DNA of 64,000 bases from Cyanophora paradoxa (Eukaryota > Glaucocystophyceae > Cyanophorales > Cyanophoraceae): assembly GCA_004431415.1 (NCBI GenBank), contig QPMI01000113.1:248001-312000 (forward strand), in the 5' to 3' direction. Position 1 is the first letter of the stretch; each line of letters begins with the position of its first letter. Below the pieces are notes generated by a model, which made no database searches, was not told the origin of the DNA, and was given only the letters and a program-made list of their open reading frames with translations. The translations under genes were made by a program, and so were the position numbers. Below are positions 35,278 through 45,031 of the stretch, in pieces.

Positions 35278-36620
35278 ACCACCCGGTTCTCGCCCCTGGC
35301 GGCGCCGACGGCAGCTCAGCCGCGCCTGACGCGCTGGCTGGCGCTGCGGGGCATGGCGTGCCCCAGCCCGGCGACCTCGATGAGCCGCTGCCGCTGTTTG
35401 CAGTCGCTCTGGGCGCCGAGGGCGCTGCGGACGCCCGGGTTGCCGTGGAAGCCCCGCCGGGCCCCGCCTGACCGAGCTGGCTGATGAGCCGGACGAGGCC
35501 GCGCTGCCGGGCCCCGCCCATGCGCCTGGGCCCGCCGAGGCCGAAACGCCGGCGGCCCCGCCGAGTCGGGCGGAGATCCTCGTCGCGAGGCGACAGGCCC
35601 GTCTCCGGCGCCAGCTCGCCTTCGAGGGCGCTCCCGCCGCGAGGCGAGACGTCCAGCCCGCCCAGGGGCCGCGTCCACGCCGGACGCGCGCGCCGCCTGA
35701 GGCCTTCCGAGAGGGCTCCGACGATGAGCCCGTCTCCCTCTCCGAGCGCGCGCCCAGAGCCGCGCCGGCGGACGCCGAAGACGAGCCCCAGGGGGCCCCG
35801 GCGCCGCCCGAACCCCGAGCCCCTGCCGCTGGGCAGGAGGCGCCCCTGCCCGCAGCCCTGCAGCTGCCGCAGGCCGGCCCGCCGACCCGGCGCGGCCGCA
35901 AGCCGACCACCTGGGCCGCGATGCGGCAGGAGGTTGACGAGTGGCACCGCCTCGCTGTCGAGCAGGGCCTGCCGCCGGCCCCGCGCTCTCCGAGCCCACC
36001 GCCGGCTCCCGAGGCCGACCCCATGGAGCTGGGCTCCGATGGCGAGGTCGCCCCGCCCGTGCCGGGGCCTGAGGCCCCGCGCGAGGCGTCCGAGCTTGAG
36101 CTCGACGAGGACGGGTTCCCCGTTACCCTCCTCGATCGCGTACGCCGCCGGCTCCCGTCGGGACCGCGGCGCTACGAGGGGCCTGTCGCGCCCCTGCCGC
36201 GCGACCAGCGTCCGCCTGAGGCCCCGCGCCGGGCAAGACGCCCCGCAAGGCCGACAACCCGCGCCACTGGCGCTGCGGCCCGCCGCTGTACCCCCGTCAG
36301 GACGATCCCGACGAGGGGCCCGAGGGCGGCGCCCCGGCGGCGTCGTCCTCCGCGGCTGCGTCGACCACTGCGGCGACAGCGGGCTCATCTGAGCCGCCGG
36401 CTGCCCCTGAGGCGCCCTCGAGCGGCGACGCCGGCTCGAGCGGCGGCCCAGCCGCGGGCCTGGAACGGGAGCTCCTCTCGTCCAGCGCCATCGCCCCTGG
36501 CCCTGAGCTGGGCGAGGTCCGAGACCGCCGCAAGCCGCGCTTGCTGGAGCTGGTCCAGGACACCTGGGATTGCGCGCCGCCGCCTTCCCTTGACGGGCCC
36601 TGCCCGAGGCCCTGCGCCAC
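35278..36620 (+). other. Pro/Ala/Glu-rich region between RNase H and integrase
   Basis: Low-complexity sequence rich in Pro, Ala, Arg and Glu in alternating frames (for example ELGSDGEVAPPVPGPEAP at about 36030). It has no catalytic motif. It is likely an unusually long spacer or extra coding insert of the element, partly decayed. Confidence 0.5.
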
Positions 36621-38069
36621 ATGTTCCCCGCGCGGCGAGTCCGGCTGCTCGCTGCGCAGAAGGCGGACTCGCTGTGCCGCAAGCTGTTCTCCTGGCACGA
36701 GAACGGCGTGAACGAGGCGCGCTGCACGCGCGCCTCCTGCCAGACGGGCGACTGCTACCTCTGCAGTCAGGCCAAGGCGGCCTTCGTCAAATTCGCCCAG
36801 AAATTTGACGTGGACACAGACGGCGTGCTCGTCCGCCGCCCGGCCGCGCCCCACGGGCGCTTCGTGCCCGTCCTGCCTGAGTCCTGGCAGGACCGCGTCC
36901 TGTACGCGTACCACGATGGGTGGGGCCACCGCGGCGCCTCGATCGTCGCCCGCCGGATCCTGCTGAGGTTCTGGTGGTCGGGCATGCTTGCGGCAGTCGC
37001 TCGCTACGTGCGGAGCTGCCATTGCTGCCAGTTCGCCAAGGCTGTGAAGCCGCGGCGAACCGCGATCGCAGTCATCGAGGCCGAGGGCCGGAATGACTTG
37101 TGGCAGGTGGACGTGTTCCACCTTGACCCGACGCCGCGCGGCAACCGGTATTTGGTTGCCTGGGTGAACGCGTGGGACAAGTACACGCGGCTGTACCCGA
37201 AAGCCGACCTGGACGGCTGGTCCATGCTCGAAAAGGGCCGAGACTTCGTCTCGAATGAGGGCGTGCCGCTGCGCCTCCTCATGGACAACGGGTCCAGCCT
37301 GAAGGGCGGCCCGTTCAACGAGTACTTCCGGAAGCTCGGGACTCGTTTCATTTACGCCGCTGCGTACCACCATTCGACGAATGGGCTGGTAGAGCGGCTG
37401 GGGGGCGTCGTGAAGACGCTGCTCCACGCGGCGTGCCGCGCCGAGCGCGAGCCGATGCACGAGTGGGACCAGCACGTGCACGAGGTGCAGCTGGCGCTCC
37501 GCACGACCGTGCACGCGGCCACGGGCTACTCGCCCGCGCTCCTGCACCTGGGGCACGAGCTCACGCTGCCCGCGGACGTGCGCTTCGGGGTCGAGATGCT
37601 CGACACCCTTAGCTACGCCGACTACGTGTCAATCGTAGTGCGTTCCGCGAAGAGCCGCGAGGCTGCAGTGCGCGAGTACCGCCGCTGGTACCGCCGCCAA
37701 ATGGTGCACCGGACGGGTGACCTGCCGGACCGCCGCCGCTTCGGCGTGGGCGACAAAGTCCTGTGCTGGCTGGGCGACCGTGACAAGGGGTTGTTCAACT
37801 CCTGGGTCGGCCCTTTCACCGTCATGAGCGTGCACCCGGGCGGGTACACGTACGTCGTACGTGGCCTTGCGCGGCCCTACGGCGCGGTGGGCGCCGGCCG
37901 CCAGAAGGCGCGCGACACCCGTGAGACGATCGTGCATATCGACTGCATGATCCCGTTCCGCGTGCGAGACGCGAACGCGCCTGCACGGCCGGCCCGAGGG
38001 CGGCCCAAGGCGGCGGGTGGGCCGGCTGCCGCGGCCGCAGCGCCGGCGGCTCCGGCGGGAGCGGCTTAA
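36621..38069 (+). CDS. Retrotransposon integrase
   Basis: A 482-residue open frame. An HHCC zinc-binding domain is formed by AYHDGWGHRGAS and RYVRSCHCCQFAK (36910-37040). The DDE core has D in LWQVDVFHLD, D in LLMDNGSSLKGG and E in STNGLVERLGG. A C-terminal module (GVGDKVLCWLGDRDKGLFNS then WVGPFTVMSVHPGGYTYVV) matches the Ty3/gypsy GPF/Y type. The end is Ala/Pro-rich, with the stop at 38067-38069. It would insert element DNA into the genome. This is the only intact long domain frame of the element. Confidence 0.92.
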   Translation: MFPARRVRLLAAQKADSLCRKLFSWHENGVNEARCTRASCQTGDCYLCSQAKAAFVKFAQKFDVDTDGVLVRRPAAPHGRFVPVLPESWQDRVLYAYHDGWGHRGASIVARRILLRFWWSGMLAAVARYVRSCHCCQFAKAVKPRRTAIAVIEAEGRNDLWQVDVFHLDPTPRGNRYLVAWVNAWDKYTRLYPKADLDGWSMLEKGRDFVSNEGVPLRLLMDNGSSLKGGPFNEYFRKLGTRFIYAAAYHHSTNGLVERLGGVVKTLLHAACRAEREPMHEWDQHVHEVQLALRTTVHAATGYSPALLHLGHELTLPADVRFGVEMLDTLSYADYVSIVVRSAKSREAAVREYRRWYRRQMVHRTGDLPDRRRFGVGDKVLCWLGDRDKGLFNSWVGPFTVMSVHPGGYTYVVRGLARPYGAVGAGRQKARDTRETIVHIDCMIPFRVRDANAPARPARGRPKAAGGPAAAAAAPAAPAGAA

Positions 38070-38256
38070 GGGAAAGCCGGCTCCGAGCCGCGTCCCGACC
38101 CCACGCGAGGGCAAGGACATGAGAGCGGCTGCGCTAGCCCCTTGGCAGCGCTGAGCAAGAGATCGCCCGAGGCGGGCTGGATCGACGGGCCTCAGAGCCC
38201 CGCGCACAACGCGAAAGCCCCGAGCCGAGAGAAGAGGCTGCGGGCGGCCGTCAGCC

Positions 38257-38670
38257 TTGAGCACAGCTCGGCGCGGTGACAGGGTGCGAGTCCCTTGTAA
38301 AGACCCGGGCAAATTGGATGAGCCGCGGCGGCCGGTGGCCTTGAGCACAGCTCGGCACGGTGACAGGGCTGGGGCCCTCCGAAGACCTAGCCGAGCCCTA
38401 GGACGCGCCTCGCGTCTGCAGAAGGGTCGGTAGGCGGCTGTGACGCCGAGTTCTGCCTCGGGTACAGCGACAGGGGATGTCCATTCCCCTCCGTGTAAGA
38501 CCTGGCGGTGTACCAGGGCGCGCCTTGCGCCGGTGGGGTACACGCAGGCGGTCGTTACGCCGGATCCCACTCCGGGTACGACGACTGGGGACGCAAAAAT
38601 TCCCCCATTCAGGGCTCTGCACCGGGGACGCTCGGTGGCAGTTCGCCTGGGAGGGTCACGTCCCCTCGCA
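38257..38670 (+). repeat. Array of degenerate hairpin repeats in retroelement 3' region
   Basis: Four to five related modules each have a CTCGG- or CTCCGG-containing lead, then GACAGGG or GACTGGG, a variable loop, CCCT or CCCC and, in the first three copies, AAGACC. Hairpin cores lie near 38279-38296, 38363-38377, 38470-38491, 38584-38607 and 38650-38668. Stem lengths and loops differ while pairing is kept, for example AGGGGA/TCCCCT against TGGGGA/TCCCCC. Confidence 0.6.
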
Positions 38671-39112
38671 ATGGACGTGCATGCACGGGTCGGGCAGGGC
38701 ACCTGCCGTCACGAGTGACGGTGGTTTGAGCCCTGTGGGCGGCGCCTAGCCTCGCCCTGGAGATCCCTAGCTCCACCGCCGTCGGGGTCCCCCGATTCGA
38801 TGCCGTGCAATTGCTGTGGGAGCGCGGCTTGTGCCTAGGCAGCGTCGCACGACGGGCTGCATATCCCTAAGCGCTGGGACGGGCATATTGCTGTGGGCTA
38901 TCGAGTGCCATCGCGACGCTACGCCCCGCGTTGCTGTTGCAGCGTGCGCTCTTGCGGCTAACGTGCTGCGCGATGAGGGCAGGGCCCCCCTCGGCTTCTG
39001 TCTCCGTACCGCTCGCCTCGTGCGGGTTTGCCTGGGCCGCCGGCCCGAAGTTGGACCTTGCCCCCTGGGCACTACACGCTGGAGTCGTACCGGCACCCGC
39101 CGGGCGACAGCC

Positions 39113-39260
39113 TTTTTCGATTCCCGGCAGTCGCCGGACGTAGACGGGCTCGGCGTCTTTTCGATTCCCGGCAGTAGCCGGTGACGCCGACCGTGAGTGG
39201 CTCGGAGCCTTTTTTTCGATTCCCGGCAGTAGCCGGTAGCTCCGAGCGTTTGTGTATAGC
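39113..39260 (+). repeat. Three copies of a ttcgattcccggcag hairpin module
   Basis: Copies begin near 39113, 39158 and 39211. Each has a T run, cgattc, and then CCGGC-AGTA-GCCGG (AGTC loop in the first copy). In copies 2 and 3 the module is enclosed by an outer 8-bp stem of different sequence: TCGGCGTC/GACGCCGA and CTCGGAGC/GCTCCGAG. Confidence 0.7.
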
Positions 39261-39378
39261 GGCCGGGGTCGCGTTGTATAGAGAGCTCAGGCTCGATCAA
39301 ATTCCTGGCTTCCCCGGCCCTCTCTCTGTTCGCCTTCGGGCGTAGACCCGCGCGGACGCGGGATCCGAGAGGAGGAGT

Positions 39379-39661
39379 TGTCGCATCCGACTTTACAGTG
39401 GATGCTCGATTGTGAGCCGCTAGGGCTCTAGATGATGTATGCAGCCTTCGTGCTGCTAGGCCGACGGCGCCTAGGCTAGTTAGAGCGCCGCGGTCATTTG
39501 TATGCGTGTGTCGGGGTACGCCGTAGTTGGACGGGTACACCCTCAGTCTACCATCACGGTGGCTAACAGCAGCAGCACTCGCCAAACCCCGCCCTGCTGA
39601 GCTTGCACTCCGCACGGGCTTCTCGCGCGCACGATTAGACACACTAATCTCGCACGCGACA
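39379..39661 (+). repeat. 3' long terminal repeat
   Basis: 283 bases, identical to the 5' LTR, starting TGTCGC after a purine-rich tract and ending GCGACA before the GTGCC target duplication. Confidence 0.95.
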
Positions 39662-39666
39662 GTGCC
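39662..39666. repeat. Target-site duplication, right
   Basis: GTGCC, matching 29486-29490. Confidence 0.9.
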
Positions 39667-40538
39667 GACACGTTCCACCCGCCTGACGCCTCAGGGGGGC
39701 AGCAGCCGGGCCAGCCCTGCGGCGGGCAAGAGGGCCCCGGGCAGGTCCAGGAGCGCCCGGAGCAGCCGCGCCCTGGGCCCGGGCCGGGACGGCTCCATGT
39801 AGGCGCAGGCTAAGAGGGCCCTCATGATCATGATCAGCAGCAGTGGCCAAACGACCAGCACGCGCCGCCGCCGCAGGGCTCGCAGCATGCGCAGGCCGCC
39901 CCGCGGGCCGGGCTAGTGGCAGCAGGGCCCGTACGTCCGGCCAGCAGCTGCAGGCCCCCCCCGGGCCCTCCCCCCCTCTCTCTCGCCCCTCTATAGCTAA
40001 CTATAGGCCTCAGCGGCCGATCCCCCGGCCCATGCATCGCAGCAGGGCGCGCGCACCGTGGCACCCAGCAGACCAGGTGGCTTTCAAGGGCCAGCGCTAG
40101 CTATAGGTGCCTTTCGAGGGAGCAGTGTTCATGTACATGTGTGCATGCATGCACACGTGCACGTACGCGTGCCGCAGTGCTGCAGCGCTTTCCGAAGTTC
40201 GAGGGCCAGCTGCAGCGTTAGCCCATGATCAGTACTACGGTAGCTATAGCAGTGCGCATGTGCCAGCACCGAGAGGACCAGCGCTAGCGCAAGCATGTGT
40301 ACGTATACAGCGCTAGCGCCCCCGAATCGGACGCGCGCACAGCCTGGCAGCCTGCAGCAGTAGCTAGCGGCAACACGCTCAGGCCTAGGACGCACAAAGC
40401 GCGCCCAAGCTGCCGCAGTGCAAGCTTAAGTCGCTGCCGGCGCCGGCGCCGCGGCGCTGTCGACGTCGTCGGCCCGGAAGCCGGGCGCTAGCGATCCAGT
40501 CCGGCTCCCGTCAAACCAGTCGTTGCGACCTCTCAACC
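39667..40538. other. Region between the retrotransposon and tRNA-Gln copy 2
   Basis: No gene with family motifs was found. A minus-strand frame at 39691-39888 (65 codons) has a hydrophobic start (VLVVWPLLLIMIMRALLACA) and could be a small membrane peptide, but nothing supports it further. Tracts of gcatgc/cgtacg type occur at 40130-40170. Confidence 0.3.
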
Positions 40539-40610
40539 GGTCCTATGGTGTAACGGTTAGCACCCAGGACTCTGAATCCTGTAATCCCAGTTCGAATCTG
40601 GGTAGGACCT
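40539..40610 (+). tRNA. tRNA-Gln (anticodon CTG), copy 2
   Basis: 72 bases identical to copies 1 and 3 through acceptor stem, anticodon loop CTCTGAA and T arm. It is followed by a short T run. It lacks the 52-bp repeats upstream but shares the short 5' flank tcaacc. Confidence 0.97.
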
Positions 40611-40870
40611 TTCTTGGCGCGCGCTGAGCCCGAACGGGTGGCGGCCCGGGCCGTCGCTCGTGCTAGCCGCCTAGTAGGTAGCGCTCAGCGGCTCGTACAC
40701 GCTCGCACACGCGGGCAAATCTTCTACGTATACAGCCTGCTTGAACACACTTTTGCAGGCCGCGCCGCGACCGCGCGCAAGCATGTTCATCATATGCATA
40801 AGTTATCGCGATCGCGCGGGCGCCGCGCGCCGCGGCGCCGCGGCGCCGCCGCCGCGCCGATCGCGACGCA

Positions 40871-40974
40871 CAGCATTAGCGCTATAGCCAAGGATTCCGG
40901 AAACAGCCGCTCACCATCGGCGCAGCATTAGCGCTATAGCCAAGGATTCTGGAAACAGCCGCTCACCATCGGCG
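40871..40974. repeat. Two 52-bp tandem repeats upstream of tRNA-Gln copy 3
   Basis: Units 40871-40922 and 40923-40974 match the repeats at 28314-28469, most closely the third unit there. They are followed by the same cagcgcatcaacc leader into the tRNA gene. Confidence 0.9.
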
Positions 40975-40987
40975 CAGCGCATCAACC

Positions 40988-41059
40988 GGTCCTATGGTGT
41001 AACGGTTAGCACCCAGGACTCTGAATCCTGTAATCCCAGTTCGAATCTGGGTAGGACCT
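40988..41059 (+). tRNA. tRNA-Gln (anticodon CTG), copy 3
   Basis: 72 bases identical to copy 1, with the same 5' leader and about 100 bases of similar 3' flank. A TTTT tract follows at 41059-41062. It arose with copy 1 by duplication of a whole unit (52-bp repeats, leader, tRNA and flank). Confidence 0.97.
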
Positions 41060-41313
41060 TTTCGCCCGCTGCCGTTCCTTCCGCCCCTGTACCCGGCGAG
41101 CCGGTGCGCAGCTTGTGTGCGCAAGGCTTTTCTGCCGACGCGTCTCGCGCGGTCGCCGGCGACTCGCCGCTTCACTGACCTCCGCGGTTCGATAGAGGAC
41201 AGCTCCTCTCGACCTCACCAGCGTTCGAGAGTCCGGGAAGCACAGGTAGCGGGCCGCAGGCGGGCTCAGCGGCTCCAGTCGAAGCTTCTGGCGCCGGGCT
41301 GGCGCTTCAAGTC

Positions 41314-44300
41314 ATGCTGAAGAAAGCAGACATCGACGGTGCGAGCGGCCTGTAGCGGCCTGTTCGTTGCGTTCCAGCAAAGACGTCTATTCAATTCGTT
41401 ACGCATCACAGAGGTGTCGCTTCTGCACGCTGCAATCCGAGCGCTGCGGAAGGACCGTACCAGCCGTGCGGACAAGGAGGTGCAGGATAAGTTCAATGCG
41501 TCGGTCCGCCAGCCTGTAACAGTGCCGGACGCGTCCTGCATGTACAAAGCCTTGCTGCGAACGCAGGTCGGGCAGGTAATTGAGAGCCTCGAGGCGGACC
41601 TCGAAGGTGCGCCGCCCGCCGCCGACCGCGCGCTTAGAGCCGGCTGCGATGCCCGCGCAGGCCAGGAGAACATCCTTCTTCGCGAGGCTGACTCCACGCA
41701 CGCCCGCTTCCTCCTCTGTGCGCTGCCCCGGCCGCCGCTGCAACGCAACGGCACGGCTGACCCGCCGCGCTGTGCGCAGTCGACCTCTGCTTCGCGGGTG
41801 CGGGGGCGGCGCGGCTCGAGCGGGAGAGCGCCGGGGCTGACGGGGCGGGGGCCGCGGGGCGCAGAGCTCGTGGACCACGCGACGGCGAACCTGGACGCGG
41901 AGCTGGCGGCAGTGCTGCGGCGCTTCCGGCGGAGCCACCAGCAGCTCTTCGCGCGCCTCCCATCCATCCTCCACGAGACCTTCCCACCGGGGAGCCGCAT
42001 CAAGGAGGCCCCCGAGATGGGCGCCGAGCCATACGACGACGCCCGCCAGCGTGCGCCGGCCCGCCGCGCGGCCCCTCGCCCCGTGGCCCCGGGCGAGGGG
42101 CGGCGGGGCCGCTGGCGCGCAGATTCGGCGGGGGCGGCGAGGAACGGCAGCCCGAGCGTGCACTCGCCGAGCCGCCCGAACGGCATCCTACGTGGCGCCC
42201 CCGCCCCCGTCGCCATCCCGGCCCCGGCCCCGGCCCCGCGCCAGCAGGAGGCCGCCCCGCCGGTGGGGCCCGGAGGCTACGCGTGGCGCCACGCGCAACT
42301 GCCGCGGGAGGACTCGCAGAAGACGGAGCGGGGCCCTGGCGGGCGCTGGGCGCAGCCGGCCGTCGCGGTGCCGGGCCCCGGCGCCGGCCCTGTGGCGACG
42401 GTGGGGCGGGCGGTCTCGGCGCACGCGACGCCGGGGGCGCGGGGCCGGCGGGGCGCTACGGGGCGGGGAGGAGGAGGCGGACGACGAGGGCGAGGAGGCG
42501 CCCGAGGCCCGGCCCCTCTCCACGGCCCCCGTCCGGCCCCAGCTCTACCCCTACCCGCGCCCGCTGCTCGAGCAGCCGGCGCCCGCCCCCGCCGGCCCGC
42601 AGCCCCGCCCCGCCCGTTCCGGCGTCCGCTCCGCCCCTTCCACCGCCCGCGCCGCCTCCAAGCCCGGCGCACGGTACCCCCCTCCTCCCATCCCCTCCCC
42701 ACTGCCTTTCGGAGCGGCGGCTCGGGCGCGGGGCCAACCGTGGGCGGGGCAGGCGCGCGGCCTCGCAGGAGCGGCCCCCGCGGGATCCCGACGCGCGCTC
42801 TTCCGCCCATGCCTCCGACGGGGTGCGCCGCGCCGCCCTCCTCCTGCATCCCGCCCCCGCCCGGTGACCAGGCGCGGCGCGGCAGGAGGGCGCGAAGGCG
42901 CAGGCGCAGGCGCGGCGGCGGGAGCCGAGCGCGGAGAGAGCGCAGGTAACGCCGCGCCCCATCTCCCACAAGCAGCTCAGCGCGATTATCGAGGTCCGCG
43001 CGCCCCCGGCCTGCCCCCCGGCCTGCGCGGGGCCGACACGGGGCGGGCGGCAGAGCATCTACGCGTCGAAGGAGTGCGCCCCCGGCCTGCCCCCCGGCCT
43101 GCGCGGGGCCGACATGGGGCGGGCGGCAGAGAGTTCGACGCGAAGTGCGCGCGGGCGCAGCTGCCGCGGGAGACCATGGAGCAGCACATGTTTACATACC
43201 TCAACCAGAAGTGCGCAGGCTGCCCCGTCCCGCCCCCGCTGCTCCCTCGCGCGCCCCGCCCTGACCCCCGCCCCGCCAGGTACGGCCTTCGCCCCCTCGT
43301 GCTCGGTGCGTGCGGGGCGGGGCGCTCGGGGCGGGGCGGGCAGGTGCCGAGGCGGGGCGCGGGGGGGCAGAGTACGCGGCGGGGGTGGTGAAGGCGGCGG
43401 GGCGGCTCGCGGCGGTGGACAACGACGTCGCCGTCTTCCACCGCATCCTCCGCAACGAGATCGACGAGGCCCGCCCCCCCCCCCCCCCCCCCGCCCCCCG
43501 CCCCGCCCCCCGCCCCGCCTGACGCCCGGCGCAGGACTTCCGCCGCGTGCAGCGCTCCCTGAAGGAGACGGTGCGGGCCGCCGGGGCGGGGCGGGGGGGC
43601 GGGGGGGCTGAGGGCGGGGCAGCTGGCGGACCTGCTGCGGCTGCACCTCTCGAACAAGTTCGCGCTCAAGTCGGAGCGGGAGCTGCAGGCGATGCTCCAG
43701 GCCCGCATGCGCGGCTCCGTCTCCGAGCCCGAGTGGCTCGAGGTGCGCCCCGGGCGCCCCCAAGGGCCCCCCCCGCCCCCCCCCCCCCCCCCCCCCCCCC
43801 CCGGGCCGCCCCCGCCGGCGACGGCGAGGCGGGGTGTGGGGCGGCAGGTGGTGCGGGCGGCGTACGAGGGGCGCGACGCCGAGCACGTCGAGGCCATCGT
43901 CCGGTGCGTGGCGCCCCGCACGCCCCGCCCCCGCCGGGGGTCTCCCTCGCCGACGCCGCGGCCCCGGGGGGGCGGGCAGGCGGGTGCAGCAGAACGTGGC
44001 GGAGGCGAGCGGCGAGGCGGCGAACCGCATCCCCTACGCCGAGTTCCTCAAGGCGCCGCCCCTCCTCCCGGCCCGCCCCTTGCGCCGCCTGACACCCGCG
44101 CACCCCGCAGACCTGCCTCGAGTACCAGCTGAGGGGCCACGAGGCCTTCCTCCGCCCCTTCGTTCGCCTCTTCCGCGCCGTCGACTCCGACCGCGACGGT
44201 GCCCCGCCTCCCCCCACCCGTCCCCCCGCAGGGCCTCCGACCGAGTGCCCGCCCTGCGCCAGGCGTCATCACGGGGCCGCAATTCCGCCAGCTGGTCAGG

Positions 44301-44591
44301 AGCCTCGACCCGGCCTCGCCCAAGCCGGAAGCGCAGGCGCGCCCGCCCCCGCCCTCGTCCTGCCCCCGTCTCCCCCGCTCAGGCGCCCCGCGCAGGTGCA
44401 GGAGCTGCTCGCCCGCGCGGACCCCCACGACAACCAGCAGATCACTTTCTCGGAGGCGCGTCTCGCCCTGCTCCAGCCCCCTCCTGCCCGCTCACCGCCC
44501 CGCTCGCGCGCAGTGCGTCTCGGTGCTGGAGCAGGAGCTCCTCGCCTTCTCGAGCCGCCTGCAGGAGCAGCGCTCCCGCCCCCGCTCTTAG
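41314..44591 (+). CDS. EF-hand protein, possibly flagellar/ciliary type
   Basis: The start ATG 41314 (MLKKADIDG) splices across a 39-base intron to QRRLFNSLRITEVSLLHAAI. Later exons are SCMYKALLRTQVGQVIESLE, FRRSHQQLFARLPSILHETF, KCARAQLPRETMEQHMFTYL, VDNDVAVFHRILRNEIDEA, DFRRVQRSLKETV, LLRLHLSNKFALKSERELQA and IPYAEFLKA. Two EF-hand-like segments near the end are FRAVDSDRDGVITGPQFRQL (good loop) and ARADPHDNQQITFSEA (poorer loop). It ends VSVLEQELLAFSSRLQEQR with TAG at 44589-44591. The PRETMEQH, NDVAVF and LRNE block recalls conserved animal and algal axonemal proteins, but this is from memory and unproven. A 400-base low-complexity middle (42.2-42.9 kb) may be coding or intronic. Confidence 0.65.
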
Positions 44592-44724
44592 AGCCCCTCC
44601 GCGTAGCCGTGCAGAGATAGTGAGGTCCCAATCTTGGATAACAGAACCGCGCCCGCGCCCGTTCTGCCTCGACACCCGCCCTAGATCTAGATCTCTTTCC
44701 AGAAGCGCTCACAGTTCGGCGCTA

Positions 44725-44904
44725 ACACAGCAGAGTATGGGGGGGGTACCCACCATAGCATTGGTTTGTATGGGACTGCGGCCCCCCCCCCTCGACCATT
44801 CTGTGCAGTAACCATTCTGTGCCTACGGGGGGGTGCCACTTTCCCCGGCTTTTCCCATAGAAGCCAAATGCTATGGCGGGTACCCCCCCCATACTCTGCT
44901 GTGT
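44725..44904. mobile_element. 180-bp foldback (MITE-like) element
   Basis: A left arm of 51 bases (44725-44775, acacagcagagtatgg onward) and a right arm (44853-44904) are inverted copies matching at all but about four or five positions, around a 77-base centre. No clear target duplication was seen. It sits in the spacer between two convergent genes and codes for nothing. It could be a non-autonomous DNA transposon or a hairpin-forming inverted repeat of other origin. Confidence 0.7.
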
Positions 44905-45031
44905 AAATAGATAGCAGCGCATGCGCATCTGGAAGTGCTTCGGGGGCTCTGGCCTCGATGTTGCTAACGTAAGGATCCATGTGAACACGTAGACATTGAG
45001 CGTTGGCGACGAGCTGAATGGCACGGGCGCC

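Larger units (their letters stand above)
38070..39378 (+). other. Long non-coding 3' region of the retrotransposon
   Basis: About 1.3 kb lies between the integrase stop and the 3' LTR, with no coding frame. It holds two groups of repeated hairpins (38257-38670 and 39113-39260) and ends in a purine-rich tract (gagaggaggag, 39367-39377) just before the LTR, the likely polypurine primer for plus-strand synthesis. Confidence 0.7.
29491..39661 (+). mobile_element. Ty3/gypsy LTR retrotransposon, full length
   Basis: The element is bounded by 283-bp LTRs that read identically end to end, with perfect 6-bp terminal inverted repeats (TGTCGC/GCGACA) and a 5-bp target duplication (GTGCC). Internal order is leader, gag with zinc knuckle, protease, reverse transcriptase, RNase H, Pro-rich linker, integrase, a long non-coding 3' region, a purine-rich tract and the 3' LTR. 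Reverse transcriptase before integrase places it in the Ty3/gypsy group. Several frameshifts and stops break the coding region. It sits between duplicated tRNA-Gln units, roughly 0.9 kb from the nearest tRNA gene on each side. The identical LTRs indicate very recent insertion. Confidence 0.95.

Noticed and set aside
39113-39240. Hammerhead ribozyme in the retroelement 3' region
   Set aside because: The CTGATGA and GAAA core sequences are not present around the hairpin modules.
39691-39888. 65-codon minus-strand frame with a hydrophobic start
   Set aside because: Only composition supports it; there is no neighbour, splice or family evidence, so it is mentioned but not called.
28483-41059. Retrotransposon targeting of tRNA genes
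   Set aside because: The insertion is about 900 bases from the nearest tRNA on either side, too far for the tight positioning seen with known tRNA-targeting elements.
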